NCBI RefSeq assembly: GCF_016862435.1
Contig: NZ_BOMY01000035.1
Coordinates: 1-64,000, forward strand
Direction: 5' to 3'
From: Paractinoplanes tereljensis
GTDB lineage: Bacteria > Actinomycetota > Actinomycetes > Mycobacteriales > Micromonosporaceae
DNA: 64,000 nt
Shown here: positions 16,987 to 25,546 of the stretch, in pieces
Numbering within the stretch: position 1 is the stretch's first letter
How the letters are laid out: each line of letters opens with the position of its first letter
Translations under genes and position numbers: made by a program
Notes under the pieces: model-generated
The model's database searches: none
What the model was told of the DNA's origin: nothing
What the model saw: the letters and a program-made list of their open reading frames with translations, nothing else

Positions 16987-18036
16987 ATGAGGGTCGCGGT
17001 GATCGGTGGAGGGGTAGTCGGCCTGTCGGCGACCGTCGCGCTGCTGAAGCAGGGAGTCGACGCCCGTTGCTACGAACCCGGCGACCCGATGGGCGAGCGT
17101 TCCATCGGCGACACCCGGATCTTCCGGCTGGCCCACGCCTACCCCGACATGGTGCAGCTGGCCGGCCAGTCGCGCGCGCTGTTCGCCGACTGGAGCGAGC
17201 AGGCCGGCACCCCGCTCATCGACGAGGTAGGCACGGTGGTCAGCGGCGCCGACGTCGCGACCTGGGCAAACGCGATGGCCACGGCCGGCGCGGCCCACGA
17301 GGTGGTGGAGCCAGGTTCCGCGCGGCTGCGCCTGCCCGCCCGTACCTTCATCGGTCCGGCTTTGATCGACCCGGCCGGCGGGATCATCCGGGTCGACCGG
17401 ATCCGCACATTCCTGGTCGAAGCGGTCGGCGACCATCTCCGGCAGACACGAGTGGATGCCATCGAAGAGACCGGCCCGGGGGTACGGGTCAGGTCCGGCC
17501 CCGATGCGGACACCTTCGACGCCGTCCTGATCTGCGCGGGCGCCGGCACCTCCGCACTGGCCGCCGGCGCCGGCATCGAGATCCCGTCAGCGCTGGAGCA
17601 CCACCTGCGTGTCAGCTTCCCGATCCGCCCAGAGGCCCCGACCCCACTGCAGTGCTGGATCACCGAGCCGGCCGACGGAGTGCTGGGCACCTACCAGCAC
17701 TTGGCCGCACCGGGCCGCTGGGCGGTAGGCGGGGACATAGATCCGACCCAGGTGACCTGGGAGGGTGGGCGCCAGGCGGCCGAGCAGGCGTCCCTGGCAG
17801 CCCTGACCGCCTACGCCACCGAACACCTGCCGTTCGTAGACCCAACCCCAACCGACCAGGTGTATTGCACACACGACCCAGACCTGGGCGACGGCCTACA
17901 GTTCGCCCGCCAGGGCCAGGTCCTAGCCACATACGGCGAGAACTTGATGAAGTTCGCCCCACTGCTGGCCAAAACCCTGACCCACGCCTGCCTCAACGGT
18001 TCCACCCCCGCCAACGCCGGCCCCACCGCCGAATGA
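16987..18036 (+). CDS. FAD-dependent oxidoreductase (DAO/sarcosine oxidase-like)
   Basis: 349 residues from ATG 16987. Begins with the Rossmann ADP-binding motif MRVAVIGGGVVGLSATVALLKQG, and GDTRIFRLAH resembles the SolA/sarcosine-oxidase flavin-linking segment. DAVLICAGAGTSALA forms the second FAD contact. A Cys for covalent flavin (S-H-G-C-G-like) is not obvious near the C-terminus. It probably oxidises an N-methyl or amino substrate; the substrate is unknown. Divergent from the fructosamine-kinase-like gene with 44 bp between starts, suggesting a functional link in amine or Amadori-compound metabolism (inference). Confidence 0.85.
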   Translation: MRVAVIGGGVVGLSATVALLKQGVDARCYEPGDPMGERSIGDTRIFRLAHAYPDMVQLAGQSRALFADWSEQAGTPLIDEVGTVVSGADVATWANAMATAGAAHEVVEPGSARLRLPARTFIGPALIDPAGGIIRVDRIRTFLVEAVGDHLRQTRVDAIEETGPGVRVRSGPDADTFDAVLICAGAGTSALAAGAGIEIPSALEHHLRVSFPIRPEAPTPLQCWITEPADGVLGTYQHLAAPGRWAVGGDIDPTQVTWEGGRQAAEQASLAALTAYATEHLPFVDPTPTDQVYCTHDPDLGDGLQFARQGQVLATYGENLMKFAPLLAKTLTHACLNGSTPANAGPTAE

Positions 18037-18289
18037 TCGACAGCATCCTCGCCGAGATGGCGGAACCAGGCCACCTCAGGCGGCGATATCTTCTCTCCAG
18101 GGTGGCTTCCGGAACTGGGGGCTTTTGCCCGGAAAAAAAGATCCCTTTTCGGTACGCGCCGGACCACTCCCGTGGCACTCGGTCCCGCTGAGCGGGACTC
18201 ACCCTCCGCGCGCCCGCCCCGGGCGGTCCCGGCCCAAGACCCCAACCCCCCACCCTGCCGAGCAGGACCAACACCAACCTGTTCGACAG

Positions 18290-18338
18290 TTTGCTCTGCG
18301 TACCTATACGCGCTGCTCTGCGCACCTCGGGTAAACGC
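18290..18338 (+). repeat. Left arm of a 49-bp imperfect inverted repeat
   Basis: Starts TTTGCTCTGCGTACC and ends GGTAAACGC. By eye 42 of 49 positions match the reverse complement of 18726-18774. The shared core ATACGCGCTGCTCTGC is perfect. Confidence 0.8.
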
Positions 18339-18725
18339 CAGGCGGGCCGTTCCAGACGCTGGGGAGTTTGCGTTTTTTGCCCATTTCGAGCGGGCCGGTT
18401 CCGCATCGAGGTCTTCCCGGCCTCACTCCGGCTCGCAGATGTTGAAGACTTACCGCTCGGAGCTAACGGGAGCTCCGCAAGATCGCGCAGACTCTCGCCC
18501 GATGCCGTAGATATGTCCGGCATATCATTTCTTTCTGGCGAGCGATGCCTGGCGCTCTGGCGGCACTGCCCACGAGGCGGGACCGAACCTCCACGATGCG
18601 GGACACCGGCCCAGGACCCGCGAGCGGCGACCGTCATGCGGGAGTCGCCGGCTGGGCGGCGGCGCTGGCGTTGCCGACGCCCGATTTCCGGGGTGTCGGC
18701 CGGCCTGGGACGGGCCTGAACTCGC

Positions 18726-18774
18726 GCGCTTACCGGAGGTAAGCAGAGCAGCGCGTATTGGTGCGCAAAGCAAA
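18726..18774 (-). repeat. Right arm of the 49-bp imperfect inverted repeat
   Basis: On the minus strand this reads TTTGCTTTGCGCACC at its start and GGTAAGCGC at its end, matching 18290-18338 at about 42 of 49 positions. The 387 bp between the arms have no transposase-like frame. Confidence 0.8.
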
Positions 18775-18946
18775 GCCCCCGCGGGGTGAGTGGTCGGTTG
18801 CGCGAGAGGCGCTGCACGCGCCGGTGTTGCAGGCTGGTCGCGCGGTGGCGGCGGTCGGGGGTAGTTGCGGTTGTCGACGGTGTCGCCCGTACCGGAAAGG
18901 GTTTGTTTTGAGGGACCTTGATCCTGAAATGTGTCTGGATCCGGGG

Positions 18947-20947
18947 TCAGCCCTTTACTGCGCCGGCGGTTAGGCCTTCGGTCAGGAAGCGCTGGCCTAA
19001 CGCGTACATGATTACCACCGGGATGCTTACCAGTAGGGACGCTGCGGCCAGTTGGCCCTGGGGGACCACGTCGCCGGCGATCATTGACTGCATTCCTACC
19101 GGGAGGGTTTTGTACTCGTCCTTCGTGATGAAGACGAAAGCGAAGAGGAACTCGTTCCAGGCGTTGGTCAGGGTGAACAGCGCTACTGCCAGCAGGCCGG
19201 GCTTGGCCAAGGGCAGCACTATCCGGCCGAACGCCTGGACTCGGGTGCAGCCGTCCACCAGCGCGGCCTCTTCCAGCTCGATCGGGATCGATGCGAAGTA
19301 GCCGGACAGCAGCCAGGTGGCAAAGGGAAGTGTGAAGGTGGGGTAGGTCAGCACCAGTGACCACAGCGAGTCGGTCAGCCGCACCCCGATCAGCAGTTGG
19401 TACAGGGGGATGAACAGCAGCGCGCCCGGCATCACGTAGGTGAGCAGCACCGTGACGGTGAAGCCCTGCGCCCCGCGGAACCGCAACCGAGCCAGGGCAT
19501 AGCCGGCCAGGACGGCGCAGGCCAAGGCCACCAGGGTGGACGCCGCGGACACCAGCACCGTGTTGAGGTACCAGCGGCCGAACGGCTGGTTGGTGAACAA
19601 CGCCCCGAACTGCTCCAGCGTCCACGGCGTCGGCCACAGGTCGTGTTCGCGGGTGACGACCTGGCCCTCGGATTTGAAGGCCGTGACGGCGATCCAGTAC
19701 AGCGGGCCCAGCACGAAGGCCAGCAGTCCGGCCAGCGCGACCCCGGACCCGAGGCCCGACACCCGGGACGACGCACGGCGGCCGCCCCGAACCTGCAGCG
19801 ACGACACCACCCGGCCGACCGCCGCCGCGATCAGCAGGATCACCGCGAGGATCACTGCCGCCTTCCAGAAGATGTGCGGTGACGCCCAGGCGAGCAGACC
19901 GGTGAAGGCCGCGGAGAGAACCCAGGGCAGCGCCTTGCGCGCCGGTCCGGGCCGGCCTTCGAACCGGGGGACGGCATCCTGGCGTAGCAGGCGGACCAGG
20001 AAGAACACCCCGGCGGCGATGATCGGCAGCATGACCAGCGTGACCGCCGCCCCGGCGCCGTACTGCAGCTGCAGAATCGCCTTCGAATAGGCGACCAGCA
20101 CGTACGGCGTGGTCACGTCGCCGGGACCACCCTGGGTCAGCAGCCAGATGAGGTCGAAGTTGTTGAACGTCCAGATCGAGGACAGGGTCACCGTCACCGT
20201 GATGACGTGCCGCAGTCCGGGCAGTGTCACGTGCACGAACCGCTGCCAGGCCGAGGCCCCGTCGATGGTCGCCGCCTCGTACTGGTCGGCGGGGATGGCC
20301 TTGAGCCCGGCCAGGAAGCAGATGGTGAAGAACGGCACCCCCTTCCACACGTTGACCAGGATCACCGACGGCATGGCCAGCGACGCGTCGGACAGCCAGC
20401 CGGCCGGCCAGCTGTCGACCAGATGCAGATCGGCCAGCAGCGGTCCGATCCCGGACGAAGTGAGCAGGCTGTTGACGCTGCCGAAGATCGGGTCGAGCAG
20501 CGCGCGCCAGCTGAACGCCGTCACCACCGTCGGCACCACCCACGGCACCAGGAGAAGGCCGGTCACCAGCGCCCGCCCCCGGCGGAGGCGGTGCAGCAGC
20601 AGAGCCGCGGCCAAACCCAGAACAACCTTGAAGATCTCGGCGTACGCCGTGAAGACGAACGAATTCACGACACCGGTACGGAACTGGCCGTCGCCGGCGA
20701 GTGCGGCGTAGTTGGCCAGTCCGACGAACACGTTGTCCGCCCCGTGCCGCTCGGTCGTGCTGGTGACGACCGAGCGGGCGATCGGCACCAGCACCAGCGC
20801 GCCGACCAGCACGGCGGTGGGCGCCAGGAACAGCGCCGCCAGCCGCCAGTCCCGGCCGAGCAGCCGCTGGACCGGGGTCAGGGAGCCGGGCCCCGGCGGC
20901 GAGGGAGCGTTCGCCACCGGGGCCGGCGCTGGGCTGACCGTCCTCAC
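18947..20947 (-). CDS. Fused MalF-MalG-type sugar ABC transporter permease
   Basis: 666 residues containing both CUT1 permeases. The first half (about 35-320) has the EAA loop EAATIDGASAWQRFVHVTLPGL (224-245) and the second half (about 400-666) has EEAALVDGCTRVQAFGRIVLPLAKPG (559-584). Between them, residues 340-385 add two hydrophobic segments that would return the chain to the right side of the membrane. Each half alone is normal length for UgpA/MalF and UgpE/MalG. It starts at GTG 20947, overlapping the stop of the binding-protein gene as GTGA, so the two are translationally coupled. No ATPase gene is adjacent; a shared MsiK-type ATPase is presumed. Confidence 0.93.
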   Translation of the reverse strand: MRTVSPAPAPVANAPSPPGPGSLTPVQRLLGRDWRLAALFLAPTAVLVGALVLVPIARSVVTSTTERHGADNVFVGLANYAALAGDGQFRTGVVNSFVFTAYAEIFKVVLGLAAALLLHRLRRGRALVTGLLLVPWVVPTVVTAFSWRALLDPIFGSVNSLLTSSGIGPLLADLHLVDSWPAGWLSDASLAMPSVILVNVWKGVPFFTICFLAGLKAIPADQYEAATIDGASAWQRFVHVTLPGLRHVITVTVTLSSIWTFNNFDLIWLLTQGGPGDVTTPYVLVAYSKAILQLQYGAGAAVTLVMLPIIAAGVFFLVRLLRQDAVPRFEGRPGPARKALPWVLSAAFTGLLAWASPHIFWKAAVILAVILLIAAAVGRVVSSLQVRGGRRASSRVSGLGSGVALAGLLAFVLGPLYWIAVTAFKSEGQVVTREHDLWPTPWTLEQFGALFTNQPFGRWYLNTVLVSAASTLVALACAVLAGYALARLRFRGAQGFTVTVLLTYVMPGALLFIPLYQLLIGVRLTDSLWSLVLTYPTFTLPFATWLLSGYFASIPIELEEAALVDGCTRVQAFGRIVLPLAKPGLLAVALFTLTNAWNEFLFAFVFITKDEYKTLPVGMQSMIAGDVVPQGQLAAASLLVSIPVVIMYALGQRFLTEGLTAGAVKG

Positions 20948-22374
20948 TGCGGGAGCCCCTGCTGGGCGAAGATCTGCACCATCTTCGCGTGCGCGCCCTT
21001 CACCGCCTGGGCCGGCGCGGCGCCCTGGACGACCTGCTGCATCATGTCGGTCAGTACGTAGGCGGCGACGACCGCCTGCTGGCCGGCGCTGGCCTTCTGC
21101 GGGAAGGTCAGGCCGTTCTTGGTGGACAGCGGCAGCGTCTGCTGGGACATGGTGCGCACCATGCCGAACGCCGGGTCACCGCCGGTGAAGTACGGATCGG
21201 CGTCCCAGACCTTCTCCCAGGCCGGCATCACCAGGCCGGGTGCCTCCTTGGACACCCCGACCAGCGCGGGCGCACTGACCAGGTACTGCGCCAGCAGCTT
21301 GGCGAGCTCCGGGTTCTTGGCCCCCTTGAAGACCACGAACCCCTGGGACTGGCCGAGAAGCAACGACTTGTCGGTGGCCGGGCCGACGCAGTCGGAGAAG
21401 ACGTGCGTGTTGCCGTACACCGGATTCTTCTTGGTCTTGGAATCGGCGTAGATGCTGAAGCTGTTGCGGGTGTAACCGAGGACCCCGGCCAGCCAGTTCT
21501 CGTTGTTGCTGGTGTCGGTCCAGCTGGCCACGCCCGGTGGCAGCATCGATTTGTACTTGGGGTTGGTGTAGATGTCGCCGAGGAAGGTCACCGCCTGCAC
21601 CGTCTCGGGCGAGTCGAAGGTGACCTTCTTGCCGTCGTTGGTGGCGATCGACCCGCCGTACGAGTTGATCAGCGCCTCGATCATCCCGTTGCCGTCGCCG
21701 GAGCGGTTGACCGTCATGCCCCACCCGAACCGGCGCTTGCCCGGGTCGGAGATCGACAGGCACAGGTCCCGCAGTTCCTCCCAGGTGTAGACGTCCTTGG
21801 GGGTGATGCCCTTCTCCTGCATCCAGTCCTTGCGCAGGAACGAACCGATCCCGATGAAGTGGTACGGGATGGCGACCCACTTGCCGTCGAAGACGCAGAA
21901 GTTCTTCGCCTCGGCGCAGGGCTCGCCGTACTTGGCCGACAGCGCCGTGACGACGTCGGTGACGTCCTCCAGGTCGCCCAGCGCGTGGAACTGGGCGACG
22001 AACCGCGAGTCGGTCATGAACGCCAGGTCCCGGGCGACGCCACCCTTGACCTCGGCGTCGATCTTGGCCACCACGTCACCGGCGTCGGCCTGGACCAGGC
22101 TGTTCTCGATCTTCGTACCGGTGGCGTCGGCGAATTTCTTGATCGAACTGTCGAGTGCTTCGTTGGCGGCCGTCGAATACAGCTTCTGCGACAGCACGCC
22201 CATCGCGGAGCCCTTCAACGACGCGGCGCCGTCGATCAGCTCCTTCGGGACTTCCGCCTGCACCTTGGGCGACGAGTCGGAGGTGTCCCCGCATGCGGCC
22301 AGACCGGCCGCTCCGAGCACCCCCACCCCCATCCCCAGAAAGTCGCGGCGGGACCAGAACGGGCTTTCCTTCAT
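20944..22374 (-). CDS. ABC transporter sugar-binding lipoprotein, Tat-exported
   Basis: 476 residues. The leader combines a twin-arginine motif (SRRDFLG) with a lipobox ending in Cys28 (GAAGLAAC), so it is a Tat-dependent lipoprotein anchored outside the membrane. The mature part is a family 1 solute-binding protein: FADATGTKIENSLVQADAGDVVAKIDAEVKGG, KWVAIPYHFIG and TWEELRDLC. It delivers sugar or a sugar acid to the fused permease. Two IclR-type palindromes lie just upstream. The neighbouring catabolic genes suggest a pentose, pentonate or oligosaccharide substrate. Confidence 0.93.
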   Translation of the reverse strand: MKESPFWSRRDFLGMGVGVLGAAGLAACGDTSDSSPKVQAEVPKELIDGAASLKGSAMGVLSQKLYSTAANEALDSSIKKFADATGTKIENSLVQADAGDVVAKIDAEVKGGVARDLAFMTDSRFVAQFHALGDLEDVTDVVTALSAKYGEPCAEAKNFCVFDGKWVAIPYHFIGIGSFLRKDWMQEKGITPKDVYTWEELRDLCLSISDPGKRRFGWGMTVNRSGDGNGMIEALINSYGGSIATNDGKKVTFDSPETVQAVTFLGDIYTNPKYKSMLPPGVASWTDTSNNENWLAGVLGYTRNSFSIYADSKTKKNPVYGNTHVFSDCVGPATDKSLLLGQSQGFVVFKGAKNPELAKLLAQYLVSAPALVGVSKEAPGLVMPAWEKVWDADPYFTGGDPAFGMVRTMSQQTLPLSTKNGLTFPQKASAGQQAVVAAYVLTDMMQQVVQGAAPAQAVKGAHAKMVQIFAQQGLPQ

Positions 22375-22387
22375 AGCCAGTCGCTCC

Positions 22388-22423
22388 GTTCGAAATTTCG
22401 AACCAAGGTTCGATATATCGTAT
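22388..22423. promoter_or_regulatory. Two tandem 16-bp IclR-type operators
   Basis: GTTCGAAATTTCGAAC (22388-22403) is a perfect palindrome, and GTTCGATATATCGTAT (22408-22423) is a second, near-perfect copy. They share the start GTTCGA and are offset by 20 bp, about two helical turns, so two dimers could bind the same face. They lie directly upstream of the binding-protein gene and downstream of the iclR gene. Confidence 0.8.
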
Positions 22424-22485
22424 GGGGTGGACGCGACGCTATGGGACGACCGTGAGAGGTGTCAATGTTTCGATGCGATTTCCGG

Positions 22486-23256
22486 TTACCGGGGCGTAGC
22501 GACGAACCCCATCCGGGCGGACAGCGTGGCGGCGCCCTCGCGGACCAGCCCGGCCCATTCCTCGTGCCCCGCCGGGGTCCAGCGGATGATCGGCGCGGAC
22601 AGGCTCATGGCCGCGACGGTCGCCCCGGAGTGGTCGCGGACCGCCGCGGCGACGCAGCGCATGGCGGTGTCGGACTCGCCGTTGTCGACCGCGACGCCCT
22701 CGGCCCGTACGCGTTCGAGGTGCTCCCGCAGCCGGTCCGGGTCGGTGATGCTGTCCGCCGTCATGCCCGCCAACGCGCCGCCGGCCAGCACCGCGTTCAG
22801 GGCCGGCCGGTCGAGGCCGGCCAGCAGCACCTTGCCGACCGCCGTGCAGTGCGCCGGCAACCGCAGCCCGACCCCGGAGACCATCCGGACCGGGTGGGTG
22901 CTGTCGACCTTGACCAGGTAGACGACGTCGGCGCCGTCCAGCACGGCCACGTGCACCGCCTCGTTGCACGCGGCGGCGACGTCCCGCGCGACGCTCTGCG
23001 CCTCGCGCACCAGGTCGAGCCGGCCGGCGAACGCCGAGCCGAGCTGGAACAGCGGCAGCCCGAGCCGGTACTCCACCGGCTGCCCCGGGACGGAGATCAG
23101 GTACGAGCGGGCCACCAGCGTGACGAGCAGTTCGTGGACGGTGGTCCGGGGCAGGGCCAGCCGTTCGGCCACGTCTCGGGCCGAGAGCTGGGAACGATCC
23201 AGAAACAGTTCGAGGATGTCTAGTGCGCGGATGACCGCCGGTACCACTCGGGGCAT
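22486..23256 (-). CDS. IclR family transcriptional regulator
   Basis: 256 residues. N-terminal winged helix: VIRALDILELFLDRSQLSARDVAERLALPRTTVHELLVTLVARSYLI. C-terminal IclR effector domain: LPAHCTAVGKVLLAGL, then VAVDNGESDTAMRCVAAAVRDHSGATVAAMSLSAP. These regulators often sense sugar acids or keto acids. It sits between the transporter operon (same strand, downstream) and the FAH/aldehyde dehydrogenase pair (divergent), and probably controls both. Confidence 0.94.
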   Translation of the reverse strand: MPRVVPAVIRALDILELFLDRSQLSARDVAERLALPRTTVHELLVTLVARSYLISVPGQPVEYRLGLPLFQLGSAFAGRLDLVREAQSVARDVAAACNEAVHVAVLDGADVVYLVKVDSTHPVRMVSGVGLRLPAHCTAVGKVLLAGLDRPALNAVLAGGALAGMTADSITDPDRLREHLERVRAEGVAVDNGESDTAMRCVAAAVRDHSGATVAAMSLSAPIIRWTPAGHEEWAGLVREGAATLSARMGFVATPR

Positions 23257-23266
23257 GACGAAGAGG

Positions 23267-23290
23267 GTAACTCGCCACGGGAATGGTTAC
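23267..23290. promoter_or_regulatory. Inverted repeat between iclR and the FAH-family gene
   Basis: GTAAC (23267-23271) and GTTAC (23286-23290) form a 5-bp inverted repeat spaced by 14 bases in the 59-bp divergent gap. It does not resemble the GTTCGA palindromes upstream of the transporter, so its meaning is uncertain. Confidence 0.3.
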
Positions 23291-23315
23291 ATTTCCCCAG
23301 ATTTAGGATGGTCAT

Positions 23316-24176
23316 ATGTCGGTCTCCCTTCATCACCTGCGCGCCGGTGACACGTCGCGCTGGGCGGTGCTCCAGGACGGCGCATGGAGCGAGCTCGATC
23401 ATGGGCTCGCCGACCTGCTCGCCCGGCCGCTCGACCAGGCCCGGGCGGTCGTCGAGGCGGCCCGGCCGGTCGGTCCGCCGAGGCCCGGCGAGCAGGTGCT
23501 TCCCCCGATCGACCGGCAGGAGGTGTGGGCGGCCGGGGTGACCTACCTGCGCAGTCGGGACGGGCGCAAGGAGGAGTCGGCCGGGCACGGTTCGCTCTAC
23601 GACCACGTCTACGACAGCGACCGTCCCGAGCTCTTCTTCAAGGCCAGTCCGTGGCGGGTGGTCGGCGAAGGCGAAGCGGTCGGGATCCGCGCCGACTCCG
23701 GCTGGGACGTGCCCGAGGCCGAGGTGGGCCTGGTGCTCAACGCGGCCGGCGAGATCTTCGGCTACACCCTGGGCAACGACATGAGCAGCCGGTCGATCGA
23801 GGGTGACAATCCGCTCTACCTGCCGCAGGCGAAGATCTACGACCGTTCCTGCGCGCTCGGCCCGGCGATCGTGCCGAGCTGGGCGGTCGAGCCGGGCCCG
23901 TTCCCGATCGGGTTGCGGGTGCTGCGGGAAGGTCGGGAGGCGTACGCCGGCACGACCTCGACCTCGGCGATGGCCCGCAGCTTCGCCGACCTGGCCGGCT
24001 GGTTGTTCCGGGCGCTGAGCTTCCCGGAGGGCGTGGTGTTGCTGACCGGCACCGGAGTCGTGCCGGACGCCGACTTCACCACGCAACCCGGCGACGTCGT
24101 CGAGATAACGTCCGCCCCGCTCGGGACGCTGACCAACCCGGTAGTCGCCGTCGGCGAGGGAAAGGGAAAACCGTGA
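23316..24176 (+). CDS. FAH-family 2-keto-3-deoxypentonate dehydratase (KdaD-like)
   Basis: 286 residues. Shows the fumarylacetoacetate-hydrolase fold: VWAAGVTYLRSRDGRKEES, metal-binding Glu/Glu in DVPEAEVGLVLN and Asp in GYTLGNDMSSRSIEGDNPLYLPQAKIYDRSCALGP. This arrangement matches archaeal and bacterial 2-dehydro-3-deoxy-D-arabinonate dehydratases, which make 2,5-dioxopentanoate in the oxidative (Weimberg-type) pentose route. The next gene supplies the enzyme for that product. Assignment rests on motif pattern plus context; another acylpyruvase-type activity is possible. GTGA overlap with the next gene. Confidence 0.82.
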   Translation: MSVSLHHLRAGDTSRWAVLQDGAWSELDHGLADLLARPLDQARAVVEAARPVGPPRPGEQVLPPIDRQEVWAAGVTYLRSRDGRKEESAGHGSLYDHVYDSDRPELFFKASPWRVVGEGEAVGIRADSGWDVPEAEVGLVLNAAGEIFGYTLGNDMSSRSIEGDNPLYLPQAKIYDRSCALGPAIVPSWAVEPGPFPIGLRVLREGREAYAGTTSTSAMARSFADLAGWLFRALSFPEGVVLLTGTGVVPDADFTTQPGDVVEITSAPLGTLTNPVVAVGEGKGKP

Positions 24177-25543
24177 CCACGATCGAGAGCCGTTCCCCGC
24201 AGTCACCGTCCGACCTGGTGGTGAGCGTTCCCGACACGGCGCCGGAGACGGTGGTGGTGGCGGCCGGCACCGCCCGGGCCGCGGCCGCCGACTGGGCACG
24301 CGGCCCGGCGCACGCCCGGACCGCCGCCCTGCACGCCTGCGCCGAAGTGCTCGCCGCGGCGGCCGACGAGCTGACCGGCCTGGTGGTCCGCGAGGTCGGC
24401 AAGCCGGTCGGCGAGGCGCGCGCCGAGATCGGCCGGGGCGTGGCGATCCTGCGCTACTTCGCGCAGCTGGCCCTGCTGCCCGAGGGCGAGGTCTACCCGC
24501 CCGCCGACGGGGTGTCGTTGCTGCACACCCGGCGCCGCCCGCACGGCGTCGTCGGGCTGATCACCCCGTGGAACTTCCCGGTGGCGATCCCGCTCTGGAA
24601 GGCCGCGCCGGCCCTCGCCTACGGCAACACCGTCCTGCTCAAACCGGCGCCACAGTCGTCGGCGGTCACGCTGCGGCTGGCCGAGCTGTTCGCCGGGGCG
24701 CTCCCGCCGGGCGTGCTGACCGTGCTCACCGGCCTCGGCGGGACCGGCGAGGCGGTGGTCGACGCGGTCGATGCCGTCTCGTTCACCGGCTCGGTGGCGG
24801 CCGGGCAGTCGGTGGCCCGCCGGGCGGTGACCCGCGGCATCCCGGTCCAGTGCGAGATGGGCGGGCAGAACGCCGCCATCGTCCTGCCGGACGCCGACCA
24901 GGACGCGACCGCGGCGGCGATCGCGGCGGCCGCGATGGGCTACGCCGGGCAGAAGTGCACCGCCACCAGCCGGGTGATCGTGGTCGGCGATCCGGCGCCG
25001 TTCGCCGAGCGGCTGGCCGCGGCGGTCGAGGCGCTGCCGGTGGGTGACCCGGCCGATCCGGCCACGGTGGTCGGCCCGCTGATCGAGTCACGCCCGCGCG
25101 ACGCGATCCGGGCCGCGGTGCAACGCGCCGAAGAAGGCGGGGCCCGGGTGCTGACCGGAGCTCGGCAGCCCGGCGGCGACGGGTGGTTCCAGGCGCCGAC
25201 CGTGCTGACCGACGTGCCGCCGGGCGACGACCTGCGCAGCGAGGAGTACTTCGGGCCGGTCTGTGTGGTGCTGCCGGCCGAGTCGGCCCAGGCCGCGGTA
25301 CGGGTGGCCAACGACGTGCGGCACGGGCTGGTCGCCGCCGTCTACACCCGGGATCTGGGCTCGGCGCTGACCATGTCGAACGGGCTGGACGTGGGGATGG
25401 TGAAAGTCAACGCTCCGACCACCGGGGTGGACTTCCACGCTCCGTTCGGCGGCGAGAAGGAGTCCAGTTACGGCCCGCGCGAACAGGGCACCGCCGCCCG
25501 CGACTTCTACACCCGGATAGTCACGGTCACACTGACGCCGTAA
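24173..25543 (+). CDS. Aldehyde dehydrogenase, probable 2,5-dioxovalerate (alpha-ketoglutarate semialdehyde) dehydrogenase
   Basis: 456 residues from GTG 24173, overlapping the FAH-family stop. Family motifs: ITPWNFPVAIPLWKAAPALAYGNTVLLKPA, SFTGSVAAGQSVARRA, the Glu in QCEMGGQNAAIVLPDAD and the catalytic Cys in YAGQKCTATSRV. Together with the dehydratase it would turn 2-keto-3-deoxypentonate into 2-oxoglutarate using NAD(P)+. Enzymes for the upper steps (sugar dehydrogenase, lactonase, pentonate dehydratase) are not in the window. Confidence 0.9.
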   Translation: MTTIESRSPQSPSDLVVSVPDTAPETVVVAAGTARAAAADWARGPAHARTAALHACAEVLAAAADELTGLVVREVGKPVGEARAEIGRGVAILRYFAQLALLPEGEVYPPADGVSLLHTRRRPHGVVGLITPWNFPVAIPLWKAAPALAYGNTVLLKPAPQSSAVTLRLAELFAGALPPGVLTVLTGLGGTGEAVVDAVDAVSFTGSVAAGQSVARRAVTRGIPVQCEMGGQNAAIVLPDADQDATAAAIAAAAMGYAGQKCTATSRVIVVGDPAPFAERLAAAVEALPVGDPADPATVVGPLIESRPRDAIRAAVQRAEEGGARVLTGARQPGGDGWFQAPTVLTDVPPGDDLRSEEYFGPVCVVLPAESAQAAVRVANDVRHGLVAAVYTRDLGSALTMSNGLDVGMVKVNAPTTGVDFHAPFGGEKESSYGPREQGTAARDFYTRIVTVTLTP

Positions 25544-25546
25544 AAA

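Larger units (their letters stand above)
18037..18946. other. 910-bp non-coding region
   Basis: No convincing gene was found. The open frames crossing it on both strands lack family similarity, have Arg/Pro/Ala-rich shadow composition and no ribosome sites. It holds a 49-bp imperfect inverted repeat (18290-18338 and 18726-18774) and a short GGGC-TTTT-GCCC hairpin near 18110-18125. It separates two genes transcribed toward each other, so termination would be expected here. Confidence 0.6.

Noticed and set aside
18100-18130. GGGC-TTTT-GCCC hairpin as rho-independent terminator
   Set aside because: The stem is only four pairs and it is followed by A-rich, not T-rich, sequence on the plus strand.
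18525-20543. 672-codon minus-strand frame across the fused permease and the gene-free region
   Set aside because: It is an alternative frame of the permease gene with Arg/Gly/Pro shadow composition; the permease frame has clear membrane segments and EAA loops.
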